Shown piece after piece: positions 1-8,464 of a stretch of 64,000 nucleotides of DNA. The position numbers and the translations under genes are program-made. The notes under the pieces were generated by a model that did not search any database, was not told where the DNA came from, and was given only the letters and a program-made list of their open reading frames with translations. Numbering within the stretch: position 1 is the stretch's first letter; each line of letters opens with the position of its first letter. Origin of the DNA: Flavobacteriaceae bacterium (GTDB lineage: Bacteria > Bacteroidota > Bacteroidia > Flavobacteriales > Flavobacteriaceae); NCBI GenBank assembly GCA_028280265.1, contig JANQMD010000055.1, positions 127,838 through 191,837 of the forward strand. Reading direction: 5' to 3'.

Positions 1-652
1 CTCCTTCAACTCCATAAGCAGGGATAGGTCCCAACCCAAAAATAAAAATGGGATCTAAAATAATATTCAATCCATTTGAGAGTATCAATGTCCACATAGC
101 AATGGATGCATTCCCTGCTCCTCTAAATACTGCATTGATTAAAAACAGTAGCATTACGGTCATGTTACCACCCAAGAGCACCTGAGTATATCCATAACCT
201 TCTTGAATCAGCTCAGGCTCTCCTCCCATAAACTCAAGTATCTCTTTGGGAAAAACAATCCCAATAACACTTATGAGCATTGCAATGAATATTCCTAACA
301 AGATAACTTGTACAGCCGCTTTGCTTGCTCCCTCCTGGTCTTTTTCTCCAGTTCGTCTAGCTACAATGGCTGTAGCTCCCATGCTCAATCCAATCGCTAC
401 TGCATATACTAAGGTTAACACGGATTCTGTTAACCCTACTGTTGCAACTGCATTGACACTCACTCTAGATACAAAGATGATGTCTACCAATGCAAAGATG
501 GATTCCATTAACATTTCAAGAATCATGGGTATCGAAAGCATAAATACTGCTTTTCGAATGCTTCCAGTTGTAAAATCGTTTTGCTTTCCTCTAACAGCCT
601 CTAAAAAAAGAGAAAAAATAGTTTGTTTTGATTGTTGTTGATCTGTTGTCAT
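1..652 (-). CDS. MATE family efflux transporter, N-terminal part (cut by window edge)
   Basis: Reading the minus strand from the ATG at 652-650 gives an open frame of 217 codons that runs off the left edge. The translation starts MTTDQQQSKQ and then shows several hydrophobic segments, with stretches such as LSIPMILEMLMES and GLSMGATAIVARRTGEKD that are typical of the first half of multidrug and toxic compound extrusion (MATE) proteins. These are inner-membrane antiporters that expel cationic drugs in exchange for Na+ or H+. The plus-strand frame across 246-641 is only its shadow. A second, complete MATE gene lies at 47352-48728. The C-terminal half and the exact subfamily cannot be seen. Confidence 0.85.
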   Translation of the reverse strand, partial: MTTDQQQSKQTIFSLFLEAVRGKQNDFTTGSIRKAVFMLSIPMILEMLMESIFALVDIIFVSRVSVNAVATVGLTESVLTLVYAVAIGLSMGATAIVARRTGEKDQEGASKAAVQVILLGIFIAMLISVIGIVFPKEILEFMGGEPELIQEGYGYTQVLLGGNMTVMLLFLINAVFRGAGNASIAMWTLILSNGLNIILDPIFIFGLGPIPAYGVEG

Positions 653-721
653 TATGATAATGTCTTATAGTGATATAATGTTCATCTCCTATTTATCATT
701 AGGAAATGCTCTAAATTGGAT

Positions 722-740
722 AAGTCTTTCAAAAAGACTT
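722..740. promoter_or_regulatory. Perfect 8-bp inverted repeat in the MATE/DUF2520 divergent intergenic region
   Basis: AAGTCTTT, three bases, then AAAGACTT forms a perfect palindrome about 70 bases upstream of the MATE start and 95 bases upstream of the DUF2520 start. No T-run follows on either strand, so it is not a good terminator. It could be an operator or a leader hairpin. No regulator can be named. Confidence 0.25.
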
Positions 741-835
741 CAAAAACGGAAAGTAGATTTAGACTATCATAGTGATACAAATATGCGAAAAATATTTTAA
801 CCTCATTCTTTTGATAATTTCAATATCTTCGTTTT

Positions 836-1543
836 ATGATTTCAGTTGCGATTATTGGTACGGGAAATTTAGGGTTTCATTTGTATAATGCATTTAGTAA
901 GGTAAAATCAAACCTTACAGTTACTCAATACAATTCAAGAGATTTGAAAGACTTATCTGAAACAGATGTAACTATTATAGCTGTTTCTGATGATGCTATT
1001 CCAGAGGTTTCTTCCAAAATTCAAAATTCATTTGTAGTACACACATCTGGAAATACTGAAATGAATCAATTAAAAAACTCAACCAGAAAAGGTGTTTTTT
1101 ACCCTCCTCAATCTTTTACAAAAGAAAAACAAATCGATTTTTCTCAGGTACCTTTCTGCTTGGAGACTGAAAACGAGGAAGATTACCAGCTTCTATGTCA
1201 TCTGGCTAATATGCTAGGAAGTCAATTCTACAAAATTGATTCTCAGCAAAGGAAGTACATTCATATAGCTGCTGTTTTTGCAAATAATTTTACGAATCAT
1301 TTATTTCAGATCGCAAAGGATATTTGTGATACTCAACAAATTCCTTTTCATATCCTCTATCCTATTATTGAGGAAACTTCAAAAAAGATAAAAAGTATGG
1401 ACCCAAAAAATGCACAAACTGGTCCTGCCATACGAAATGACCAAAAAACGATAAAAAATCATCTAAATTTGCTGAATTCTTCTCAAAAAGATATTTATCA
1501 AAAATTGACCAACTCAATACAAGAACATGGAAAAAAGTTATAA
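836..1543 (+). CDS. Rossmann-like and DUF2520 domain-containing protein
   Basis: The 235-residue product begins with a Rossmann dinucleotide-binding fold (IIGTGNLG, residues 6-13). The C-terminal half is a helical dimerisation domain of the DUF2520 type, distantly like pyrroline-5-carboxylate and 6-phosphogluconate dehydrogenases. No signal peptide is present, so it should be cytosolic. It is probably an NAD(P)-dependent oxidoreductase, but the substrate is unknown for the family. Its stop overlaps the kdsC-like start by 17 bases, a DUF2520/KdsC pairing common in Flavobacteriia, so the two are surely co-transcribed. The ATG at 836 directly precedes the nucleotide-binding strand. Confidence 0.85.
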   Translation: MISVAIIGTGNLGFHLYNAFSKVKSNLTVTQYNSRDLKDLSETDVTIIAVSDDAIPEVSSKIQNSFVVHTSGNTEMNQLKNSTRKGVFYPPQSFTKEKQIDFSQVPFCLETENEEDYQLLCHLANMLGSQFYKIDSQQRKYIHIAAVFANNFTNHLFQIAKDICDTQQIPFHILYPIIEETSKKIKSMDPKNAQTGPAIRNDQKTIKNHLNLLNSSQKDIYQKLTNSIQEHGKKL

Positions 1544-2054
1544 GCAATATCTTTCACAAATCAACACACTCATTCTTGATGTCGATGGTGTTTTAACGAA
1601 TAGTATGGTTACTGTAATGCCAGACGGTCAATTGGTACGACAGATGAATATTAAAGATGGGTATGCTATGAAAACAGCCATTCAACAGGGTTTGCGAATT
1701 TGTGTGATTTCAGGAGGGAAAAATGAAGGTGTAAGAACTCGATTGAACAATTTAGGAATTCAGGATGTCTATTTGGGTGCTCACGATAAAATAGAGCAAT
1801 ATCACGAACTAGTTGACATGTATGGTTTAGCACCTGAGAATGTCTTGTATATGGGTGATGATATACCCGATATTCCTGTGATGAAATTGGTTGGTTTACC
1901 TTGCTGCCCTAATGATGCGGTTCCTGAAGTACAAAAAATTTCCAAGTACATTTCAGATAAGAAAGGTGGTGAAGGCTGTGTGAGAGATATTATCGAGCAA
2001 ATTTTAAGAGTTCAAGGGAAATGGGACAATAATTTCAATGCTCGATACGATTAA
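1527..2054 (+). CDS. kdsC: HAD family KdsC-like phosphatase (3-deoxy-D-manno-octulosonate 8-phosphate phosphatase)
   Basis: The 175-residue product is a cap-less type III HAD phosphatase. The nucleophile motif is LDVDGVLT with D18 and D20, ISGG follows as motif II, and GDDIPD is the Mg-binding motif IV. The C-terminal GGEGCVRDII stretch is typical of KdsC/YrbI proteins, which release phosphate from KDO-8-P in lipopolysaccharide core synthesis. Length matches the family (about 170-190 residues). It overlaps the DUF2520 gene by 17 bases. Family membership is clear. KDO-8-P is the likely substrate, but related sugar phosphates (as in neuraminate-type pathways) cannot be excluded. Confidence 0.85.
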   Translation: MEKSYKQYLSQINTLILDVDGVLTNSMVTVMPDGQLVRQMNIKDGYAMKTAIQQGLRICVISGGKNEGVRTRLNNLGIQDVYLGAHDKIEQYHELVDMYGLAPENVLYMGDDIPDIPVMKLVGLPCCPNDAVPEVQKISKYISDKKGGEGCVRDIIEQILRVQGKWDNNFNARYD

Positions 2055-2154
2055 TTCCTTGCCTTTATAGACTTTTTTTTGCAGTTTATGAAGGTCCCAT
2101 GAGCAATAAACTTTTCATATTTTTGTTTGTAGTAAACATAAAATCCCATTAAAA

Positions 2155-2580
2155 ATGCGTCTTAAACTTTTCTTTCTTTTTGTCATGATTTCTTTTTTTG
2201 TAAATAGTCAAACCGTTTTTGGAAAATGGTATTCTATTGACGAAGACACGAACGAAAAAGAGTCCATTATTGAAGTTTACGAAAAAGATGGGAAAGCCTA
2301 TGCAAAAATTGTTTCTATACTTGATGAAGAGAGAAGAGATGCCACTTGCACCGAGTGTAAGGGAAAAAGAAAGAATCAGCCTATTTTGGGGATGGATATT
2401 TTAACGGGATTAAAAAAGAAAGAAGAGGAATGGTCTGGAGGTAAAATTTTAGACCCAAAAAATGGCAAAGAATACAAATGCTACATCAAACTACTCGATG
2501 ATAATACTTTAAAAATAAGAGGGTATATTGGTTTTTCTTTGATTGGAAGAACGGCAATTTGGAAGAGAGCAAATCAATAA
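2155..2580 (+). CDS. Secreted DUF2147 family protein
   Basis: The 141-residue protein has an N-terminal signal peptide (MRLKLFFLFVMISFFVNSQT, cleavage near residue 19-23). The body matches the DUF2147 pattern: GKWYSIDE near the start, a CTECKG cysteine pair in the middle and GYIGFSLIGRTAIWKR at the end. DUF2147 proteins are small periplasmic or surface beta-barrel proteins of unknown function. A TATTTTTG element at 2118-2125 could be the -7 box of its own promoter, although no TTG is well placed upstream. The heptamer repeat begins 24 bases after its stop. Confidence 0.8.
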   Translation: MRLKLFFLFVMISFFVNSQTVFGKWYSIDEDTNEKESIIEVYEKDGKAYAKIVSILDEERRDATCTECKGKRKNQPILGMDILTGLKKKEEEWSGGKILDPKNGKEYKCYIKLLDDNTLKIRGYIGFSLIGRTAIWKRANQ

Positions 2581-2603
2581 ACAGTTTTCAGTTAACAATG
2601 ACC

Positions 2604-2685
2604 ATTGATAATTGATAATTGATAATTGATAATTGATAATTGATAATTGATAATTGATAATTGATAATTGATAATTGATAATTGA
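2604..2685. repeat. Short tandem repeat: 11 perfect copies of heptamer ATTGATA plus 5 bases
   Basis: Eleven uninterrupted ATTGATA copies occupy 2604-2680 and a partial ATTGA ends at 2685. The array fills most of the space between the convergent stops of the DUF2147 gene (2580) and pcm (stop codon from 2689). The flank GTTAACAATG looks like a diverged copy. The organisation resembles the short tandemly repeated repetitive (STRR) heptamers described in other bacteria, for example cyanobacteria. Perfect copies suggest recent slippage expansion. Confidence 0.95.
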
Positions 2686-2688
2686 AAT

Positions 2689-3330
2689 CTAATTCTTCTT
2701 CTCTAACATTGGTACAAAAGCAAAATTTCCTAGCTCTTCTTTTTCAAATTCTTTGAGCGATTTTCTTACAAAAGAAGTCATAATTTGTGTCTTATCCCCA
2801 ACAGGTATCAATAGCATTCCTCCTACTTTTAATTGCGATAACAATGGCTTAGGCACATACGGAGCCCCTGCAGTTACGATAATTTTATCGTATGGTGCTT
2901 TTTCGGGGAAGCCTTTGTAACCATCTCCAAAAATAAATTTCTTTGGTTTGTAGCCAATCTTGGGCAAAAACAATGAAGTACGTTTGAATAGTTCGTGTTG
3001 TCTTTCAATTGAATATACTTCGGCTTTCAACTCTAATAAAACAGCAGTTTGATATCCTGAACCCGTACCGATCTCCAGAACTTTATCTCCAGGTTTAATA
3101 CTTAACATTTGTGTTTGAAAAGCAACTGTATAAGGCTGTGATATGGTCTGATCAGCTAAAATTGGAAACGCCTTGTCTTGATAAGCATGATCTTCAAAAG
3201 AGGAATCAATAAACAAATGTCGAGGAATATTACGAATTGTATTCAATACTTTTTCATCGTAAATCCCTTTTTGTTCTAGTAGTTTAGCTAACTGATTTCT
3301 AAGTCCTTGATGTTTTGAAGTGTCTCGCAA
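2689..3330 (-). CDS. pcm: Protein-L-isoaspartate O-methyltransferase
   Basis: The 213-residue product is a class I SAM-dependent methyltransferase. The Pcm-specific QTISQPY loop is at residues 61-67 and the SAM-binding motif EIGTGSGYQ at 86-94, followed by IIVTAGAP and MLLIPVG. The enzyme methylates the free carboxylate of isoaspartyl residues in aged proteins so that they revert to aspartate, and it acts in the cytosol. It is a single-gene unit, divergent from the Gfo/Idh oxidoreductase and convergent with DUF2147. The heptamer array starts three bases past its stop, so its transcripts would read into the repeat. Confidence 0.93.
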   Translation of the reverse strand: MRDTSKHQGLRNQLAKLLEQKGIYDEKVLNTIRNIPRHLFIDSSFEDHAYQDKAFPILADQTISQPYTVAFQTQMLSIKPGDKVLEIGTGSGYQTAVLLELKAEVYSIERQHELFKRTSLFLPKIGYKPKKFIFGDGYKGFPEKAPYDKIIVTAGAPYVPKPLLSQLKVGGMLLIPVGDKTQIMTSFVRKSLKEFEKEELGNFAFVPMLEKKN

Positions 3331-3437
3331 ATTCTATCAGATTACAAGAAGCTAAAAGTAGAATAATTCCCCTAAAATTCCTATAAAATTGTATCTTTGT
3401 TCTCGTTGAAAAATCATCGCTAATAAAATCATTTTTT

Positions 3438-4403
3438 ATGTTAAAAGTAGGAGTTTTAGGAGCTGGACATCTCGGAAAGATTCACCTTAAATTATTGCAA
3501 CAATCTGCCAGATATGACCTTGTTGGTTTTTACGATCCTTCTGAGGAAAATGCGAAAAAGGTTGCCGATGAGTTTGGATACCATTCTTTTTCTTCTGTCG
3601 AAGAACTGATCAATTCGGTAGATGTAGTGGATATTGTTACTCCCACCCTGTCTCATTTTGATTGTGCTAAAATGGCTATTGAAAGTGGTTGCCATATTTT
3701 TATAGAAAAGCCAATCACCAATACTGTGATGGAAGCCGAAGCAATCAGAACACTGGCTAGTCAAAAGCACATTAAAGGTCAGGTGGGACATGTAGAAAGG
3801 TTTAATCCAGCTTTTATTGCGGTTAAAGATATGATTGGATCGCCTATGTTTATTGAGACGCACAGATTAGCAGAATTCAATCCAAGAGGAACCGATGTGC
3901 CTGTTGTACTGGATTTAATGATTCACGATATAGACATTATTTTAAGTGTTGTAAATTCTCCTGTAAAAGATGTACATGCTAGCGGGGTTTCAGTGATTTC
4001 AGAAACACCAGATATTGCCAACGCACGTATCGAATTTGAAAATGGTTGTGTTGCTAATTTAACAGCAAGTAGAATTTCTATGAAGAATATGAGAAAATCG
4101 CGATTCTTCCAAAAAGATGCATACATCTCTGTAGACTTTTTAGATAAAAAATCTGAAGTAGTACGTATGAAAGACGCTCCAGAAAGTCCAGATGAGTTTG
4201 CTATGATCCTACAAAATGCAGAGGGTATCAAAAAACAGATTTATTTCGACAATCCTGAGATTACTCCTAACAATGCAATTTTAGACGAATTAGAGTCGTT
4301 TGCGGATGCAATAGAAAATGATACAAAACCCATTGTTAGTTTACGTCATGGTACGAATGCTTTGCGTGTGGCTCAGCAAATTATCGATTGTTTCGATAGA
4401 TAG
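3438..4403 (+). CDS. Gfo/Idh/MocA family NAD(P)-dependent oxidoreductase
   Basis: The 321-residue product has an N-terminal Rossmann fold with LGAGHLGKIH (residues 7-16), the family-typical EKP motif at 90-92 (preceding the catalytic region), and GHVERFNPA followed by an alpha/beta C-terminal domain. Members oxidise or reduce sugars, inositols or related carbonyl compounds; the substrate here is unknown. It sits 27 bases before the hydroxybutyryl-CoA dehydrogenase gene, so the two are probably one transcript. TATCTTTG at 3392-3399 is a plausible -7 promoter box. The ATG start directly precedes the nucleotide-binding strand. Confidence 0.85.
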   Translation: MLKVGVLGAGHLGKIHLKLLQQSARYDLVGFYDPSEENAKKVADEFGYHSFSSVEELINSVDVVDIVTPTLSHFDCAKMAIESGCHIFIEKPITNTVMEAEAIRTLASQKHIKGQVGHVERFNPAFIAVKDMIGSPMFIETHRLAEFNPRGTDVPVVLDLMIHDIDIILSVVNSPVKDVHASGVSVISETPDIANARIEFENGCVANLTASRISMKNMRKSRFFQKDAYISVDFLDKKSEVVRMKDAPESPDEFAMILQNAEGIKKQIYFDNPEITPNNAILDELESFADAIENDTKPIVSLRHGTNALRVAQQIIDCFDR

Positions 4404-4430
4404 AAAACTCAAAAACAAATCAAATCATAT

Positions 4431-5318
4431 ATGAAGAATATAGCTGTTATCGGTGCCGGTACCATGGGGAATGGAATTGCGCATACTTTTGCTCAGTTTA
4501 ATTTTAATGTTCAATTAATTGATATTTCTCAAGCTGCTTTAGATAGAGGCATAGCAACCATTTCTAAAAATTTAGACAGAATGGTTTCTAAAGAGAAAAT
4601 TACAGAAGAAGAAAAGCAAAATACGCTTTCGAATATTACTACTTATACATCTATTAAAGAAGGTACTCAATATGCTAGCTTGGTAGTGGAAGCAGCTACA
4701 GAAAATTTAGACCTTAAGCTAAAGATATTTCAAGAATTGGATCAAGTTTGTCCTGATGACACTATTCTAGCCACCAATACTTCTTCTATTTCAATTACGC
4801 AAATAGCAGCTGCTACGAATCGTCCTGATATGGTTATTGGAATGCATTTTATGAACCCAGTACCCATCATGAAATTGGTGGAAATTATTAGAGGGTATAA
4901 TACTTCTGATGAGGTTTTAGATTTTACTGTTGACTTAACAAAAAAGATTAACAAGATTCCTGTTGAGGTAAATGATTACCCTGGATTTGTTGCGAATAGA
5001 ATTTTAATGCCTATGATCAATGAATCTATAGAAACGCTATACAATGGCGTAGCTGGTGTGCAAGAGATTGATACTGTTATGAAGTTAGGGATGGCACATC
5101 CAATGGGACCATTGCAATTGGCAGATTTTATAGGTTTAGACGTATGCCTATCAATTTTAGAAGTCATGTATAAGGGGTTCAAAAACCCAAAATATGCCCC
5201 ATGTCCACTTCTAGTAAATATGGTAAGAGCAGGTAAGTTAGGAGTGAAATCTGGTGAAGGTTTTTACGATTATTCTGAAAGTAGAAAAGCTGAAAAAGTA
5301 TCTAAGCAGTTTGCGTAA
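4431..5318 (+). CDS. hbd: 3-hydroxybutyryl-CoA dehydrogenase
   Basis: The 295-residue protein matches soluble 3-hydroxyacyl-CoA dehydrogenases (about 280-295 residues). The NAD site is IGAGTMGNGIA (residues 7-17), the catalytic His lies in GMHFMNPVP, and the C-terminal half carries NRILMPMINE and HPMGPLQLADF. It interconverts (S)-3-hydroxybutyryl-CoA and acetoacetyl-CoA using NAD(P)H, in fatty-acid or amino-acid breakdown. No thiolase or crotonase is adjacent, so the pathway cannot be told from context. The next gene begins within its 3' end. Confidence 0.92.
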   Translation: MKNIAVIGAGTMGNGIAHTFAQFNFNVQLIDISQAALDRGIATISKNLDRMVSKEKITEEEKQNTLSNITTYTSIKEGTQYASLVVEAATENLDLKLKIFQELDQVCPDDTILATNTSSISITQIAAATNRPDMVIGMHFMNPVPIMKLVEIIRGYNTSDEVLDFTVDLTKKINKIPVEVNDYPGFVANRILMPMINESIETLYNGVAGVQEIDTVMKLGMAHPMGPLQLADFIGLDVCLSILEVMYKGFKNPKYAPCPLLVNMVRAGKLGVKSGEGFYDYSESRKAEKVSKQFA

Positions 5319-5949
5319 CTCTCTTGTACTTTTTGTTTTATTGTTTGTCTCTTCTGTTGCTTTATCACAAGAAAAAGCTAAGAAGAAGAGGAAACTCTTC
5401 AAACTAGGAGTTGTCTATAATGATGCTAATGGTCAGAACTTTTTGTTTGATGACAAGGATTTCTTTTACACAACCAACACTGTTAAATTTCAATTCTTTT
5501 ACCATTTAAATCAACCGAATAAGAGATGGGATTTTGATCTTATTGTTCAACCTCAATTTCAACTGATCAAACACCAACTTCTTAATAAGTTCTTTGTGAA
5601 ACCTACTGTACCCAATTTCGAGTTTTTACAGGAAAAGTTTACTCAAAGGAAGGCAATTTCACTCTACGCTATTGAATTAGGTTTTCAGTTTAGAAGACAA
5701 CTATATAAAGGCATTATTTTTGAAGTAACCGCTGGATTAGGCGCAGGTTACATTGATGTGGAAACTGAAAGGTTATCACAAGGTTTTACTTTTCTTGAAA
5801 ACCTTTCTTTAGGACTTGCTTTGCCAATTCGAAAATCTGAACTTTATGCTGGACTCAATATTGGTCATGTCTCTAATTTAAACATTCAATCATCTAACGA
5901 TGGTTTTAATATTTTTGGTTTCGAAATAGGATATAGGATTCATTTATAA
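5254..5949 (+). CDS. PagL-like acyloxyacyl hydrolase / outer-membrane beta-barrel protein
   Basis: The product has a signal peptide (hydrophobic LVLFVLLFVSSVALSQ) and alternating beta strands ending in an aromatic-hydrophobic terminus typical of outer-membrane barrels. Near the C-terminus is GHVSN followed by SNDGFN, resembling the His-x-Ser site of PagL lipid A 3-O-deacylases. The ATG at 5254 gives 231 residues but overlaps hbd by 65 bases and adds a charged leader. A TTG at 5311, overlapping the hbd stop by 8 bases, would give a cleaner signal peptide (MRNSLVLF..., 212 residues) and is the more likely start. Lipid A deacylation is inferred from the motif alone. Confidence 0.65.
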   Translation: MKVFTIILKVEKLKKYLSSLRNSLVLFVLLFVSSVALSQEKAKKKRKLFKLGVVYNDANGQNFLFDDKDFFYTTNTVKFQFFYHLNQPNKRWDFDLIVQPQFQLIKHQLLNKFFVKPTVPNFEFLQEKFTQRKAISLYAIELGFQFRRQLYKGIIFEVTAGLGAGYIDVETERLSQGFTFLENLSLGLALPIRKSELYAGLNIGHVSNLNIQSSNDGFNIFGFEIGYRIHL

Positions 5950-6021
5950 CAGTCTATTGACAGAAGAATCAATTTTAATTTTGCGGTAAGCATCGAAACA
6001 TAAACTTTTCCAATACCAATA

Positions 6022-6045
6022 AAAAAGGGAGCTAAAAGCTCCCTT
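6022..6045. terminator. Bidirectional Rho-independent terminator
   Basis: A 12-bp perfect stem AAAAAGGGAGCT / AGCTCCCTTTTT with a 3-base loop lies between convergent stops (5949 plus, 6066 minus). A-runs and T-runs on both sides make it usable on either strand. A very similar GGGAGC hairpin occurs at 21774-21802. Confidence 0.9.
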
Positions 6046-6065
6046 TTTATAATCTATAATAATGA

Positions 6066-7172
6066 TTAGTTATTATTGTTATCTTTCTTCGCTTTGTTCC
6101 AAATCTTAAGATTGTCTTCAGCAGTAATTCCAGATTTTACTTCAATGTTTACTCCATCAGATACTCCGAGTTCCAGTTCTCTCTTTTCAAATTCATTCTC
6201 TCCAACCTTTACCTCTACGTATGGCTTTTCTGTTTTCTTATCAAAACGTAATAGCGCTTCTTTAATAGACAATACACTGTCTTTTTTCTCTAAAACAATA
6301 TCTGCGTTTGCACTGTAGTTTGCTCTTACAAAATAATTGTCATCTAAAGAAATGGTTGCTTTGATGGTAAATTGAACAGCTCCACCTTCTTCTGTACCTT
6401 TTGGCGCAATGAAGTCTAATTTTGCTGGGAATTTCTTCTCTTCAATAGCCCCTAGAGCTACTTCAATATCAGTTCCACTGATTAATTTACTTACTTCAGA
6501 TTCATCTACTTTTCCTTCGAAAATCATCTTACTCATATCTGCGATAGAAGCAATGGTAGTTCCTGCATTAAAGTTATTACTCTGAATTACTTGATCTCCT
6601 TCTTTTACAGGAATTTCAAGAATGGTCCCAGAGATTTGTGCTCTAATATCCGTATTAGCAAAACCTCCTTCTCCAGAGGAACCACTTTTAATGATTTTGT
6701 AATCGTTTTCGGCATTCACTAAATCTTGTTTTGCTTGATTATATGTCAATTCAATCTGCTCAAAAGTAGAGGCTGCCACTACACCTTTATCGAAAAGCGA
6801 TTTGTTTCTGTTGTATGCAATCTCAGCATTCTTTAATCTGATTTTTACATTATCTACTCTACCCTTAGCACTAATTAATGATTGCTCATTAGGTACTACA
6901 CGAACAGTAGCTATTAAGTCGCCTTTTTTTACTTTATGGCCTTCTTCTAAATATATTTTGTCAATGATTCCAGTAATTTGAGGTTTGATTTCAATCTCTT
7001 CTAATGGAATTACTTTACCTGTAGCTACTGTCTTTTTTGTGATATTCGCCTTAAAGGCTTTTTCTGTTTTAAAAGTCACAGGGTTCGAAGCATTTTTCTT
7101 TCTTAACCAGATAAGAATTACAATAAATGCTACTACTACAATACCTAATATGATTTTCGCTCTTTTACTCAT
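6066..7172 (-). CDS. Efflux transporter periplasmic adaptor subunit (HlyD/MacA family)
   Basis: The 368-residue protein has one N-terminal membrane anchor (IILGIVVVAFIVILIWL) followed by a biotinyl-lipoyl-like barrel, a coiled-coil hairpin (about residues 100-160) and beta-barrel domains, the standard membrane-fusion-protein layout. It should bridge the two inner-membrane permeases encoded upstream to an outer-membrane TolC-like channel, which is not in this window. It is the last gene of the operon, 51 bases after the preceding stop. The C-terminus is Lys/Asn-rich (KKDNNNN). The substrate is unknown; macrolides, peptides or lipoproteins are possible. Confidence 0.88.
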   Translation of the reverse strand: MSKRAKIILGIVVVAFIVILIWLRKKNASNPVTFKTEKAFKANITKKTVATGKVIPLEEIEIKPQITGIIDKIYLEEGHKVKKGDLIATVRVVPNEQSLISAKGRVDNVKIRLKNAEIAYNRNKSLFDKGVVAASTFEQIELTYNQAKQDLVNAENDYKIIKSGSSGEGGFANTDIRAQISGTILEIPVKEGDQVIQSNNFNAGTTIASIADMSKMIFEGKVDESEVSKLISGTDIEVALGAIEEKKFPAKLDFIAPKGTEEGGAVQFTIKATISLDDNYFVRANYSANADIVLEKKDSVLSIKEALLRFDKKTEKPYVEVKVGENEFEKRELELGVSDGVNIEVKSGITAEDNLKIWNKAKKDNNNN

Positions 7173-7223
7173 TTTGTTTGTTTATATAAACGTTTGGTTA
7201 ATTATTTTTTTTGATTTAATTTT

Positions 7224-8462
7224 TTATTCGTCTCTCAAAGCCTCTATTGGTTTTACCAATGTAGCCATGTAAGCGGGGATTAGACCTATTAAAGTTCCTA
7301 AAATTGCCAATACTAAAAATGCAATTAAGACTATAGTGATACTAACTGTAGGGTTTAACAAAGTTGGATCTGGACCAGATCCCACGGTAGAGTCCATAAT
7401 AAATAATATGATTCCTCCAAACACTATTCCTAGCATACCTGCTATAGTTGTTAAGAATACTGATTCTAAAATTACTTGCTGACGTACACTTGCTGGTGTT
7501 GCTCCAATAGCTCTTCGTATTCCTATCTCTTTTGTTCTTTCTTTCACTGTGATTAGTAAAATGTTGCCAATTGCAAAAACTCCAGCTATCAGAGTGGCAA
7601 TACCAACAAACCACGTTAAGAATTGCATACCCGTTAAAAATCCAGTAATTTTTCCAATCTCCACAGCCATGTTAAAACTTCCAAAAGCTCTTTCATCTTC
7701 TGGATCTACCTTATGAAGGTTTTTCAATGTAAGCTTGATATCTGTTTCTAACTGTTTGATATCGTACCCATCTTTGGCTGTAATCATCATCCAACCTATT
7801 CTATTTGCTCTGTTGTATACCTGCTGAAAAGTTGTGAATGGAATATAAGTAGCTTGTCCGTCAAAGTCAATGTTTCCACTTTTGTAAACTCCGACCACCT
7901 TATAATTGATATTACTAATAATTACATACTGCCCTATTGGGTTTTCATTTTTCTCGAAAAGTTGCTTGTAGATTTCCTCTTCAATAACACAGACTTTAGA
8001 CTTCAATTTAATATCATTGTCATTCAAGAATCGACCATAAACTAATTCTTTTTTCTGAACCTGATCTAAAACGGGATAATCACCATTAACATTAAAATCA
8101 CCCGATTTGAATCCATTGGTAATGGTACTATTTGTCTGACTTCTTGGAGCTAAAAACTTAATCTGATCGTATTCATTTTTTAAAACTTCTACATCATTGG
8201 TAGTTAAACGAACTCTTCTTCCTTTCTGAAAACCTTTAAATGGCTTGTCTGTTCTTTGCGCCCATACAAACACACTATTAGTAGCAAAATCTCCAAAAAG
8301 ATTTTTAAAATTATTTTCCATTCCTCTGGCAGCTCCCAATAGAACTACTAGTAAAAATATTCCCCATAACACTCCAATAATGGTAATAATGGTACGTGTT
8401 TTATTCTTACGGATACCACCGTAAATTTCTTGCCAAGTATCTGAATCAAATAAAAACTTCAT
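7224..8462 (-). CDS. ABC transporter permease, MacB/FtsX type (second permease)
   Basis: The 412-residue protein has a MacB-like periplasmic core domain after the first transmembrane helix (about residues 20-40) and three C-terminal helices of the FtsX domain, including the family-typical ERTKEIGIRRAIGA coupling stretch. It lacks its own ATPase domain and must use the ATP-binding protein encoded at the operon start. It starts two bases after the stop of the other permease, so co-translation is expected. Two different half-permeases side by side suggest a heterodimer, unlike E. coli MacB, which is a homodimer with fused ATPase. Confidence 0.88.
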   Translation of the reverse strand: MKFLFDSDTWQEIYGGIRKNKTRTIITIIGVLWGIFLLVVLLGAARGMENNFKNLFGDFATNSVFVWAQRTDKPFKGFQKGRRVRLTTNDVEVLKNEYDQIKFLAPRSQTNSTITNGFKSGDFNVNGDYPVLDQVQKKELVYGRFLNDNDIKLKSKVCVIEEEIYKQLFEKNENPIGQYVIISNINYKVVGVYKSGNIDFDGQATYIPFTTFQQVYNRANRIGWMMITAKDGYDIKQLETDIKLTLKNLHKVDPEDERAFGSFNMAVEIGKITGFLTGMQFLTWFVGIATLIAGVFAIGNILLITVKERTKEIGIRRAIGATPASVRQQVILESVFLTTIAGMLGIVFGGIILFIMDSTVGSGPDPTLLNPTVSITIVLIAFLVLAILGTLIGLIPAYMATLVKPIEALRDE

Positions 8463-8464
8463 AA

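Noticed and set aside
246..641. 131-residue plus-strand frame at the left edge
   Set aside because: It lies antisense to the MATE gene, whose minus-strand translation has transporter features over the whole stretch; the plus-strand product has no recognisable pattern.
2604..2685. Heptamer array as a possible CRISPR
   Set aside because: Units are 7 bases and directly adjacent, without spacers, and no cas genes are present in the window.
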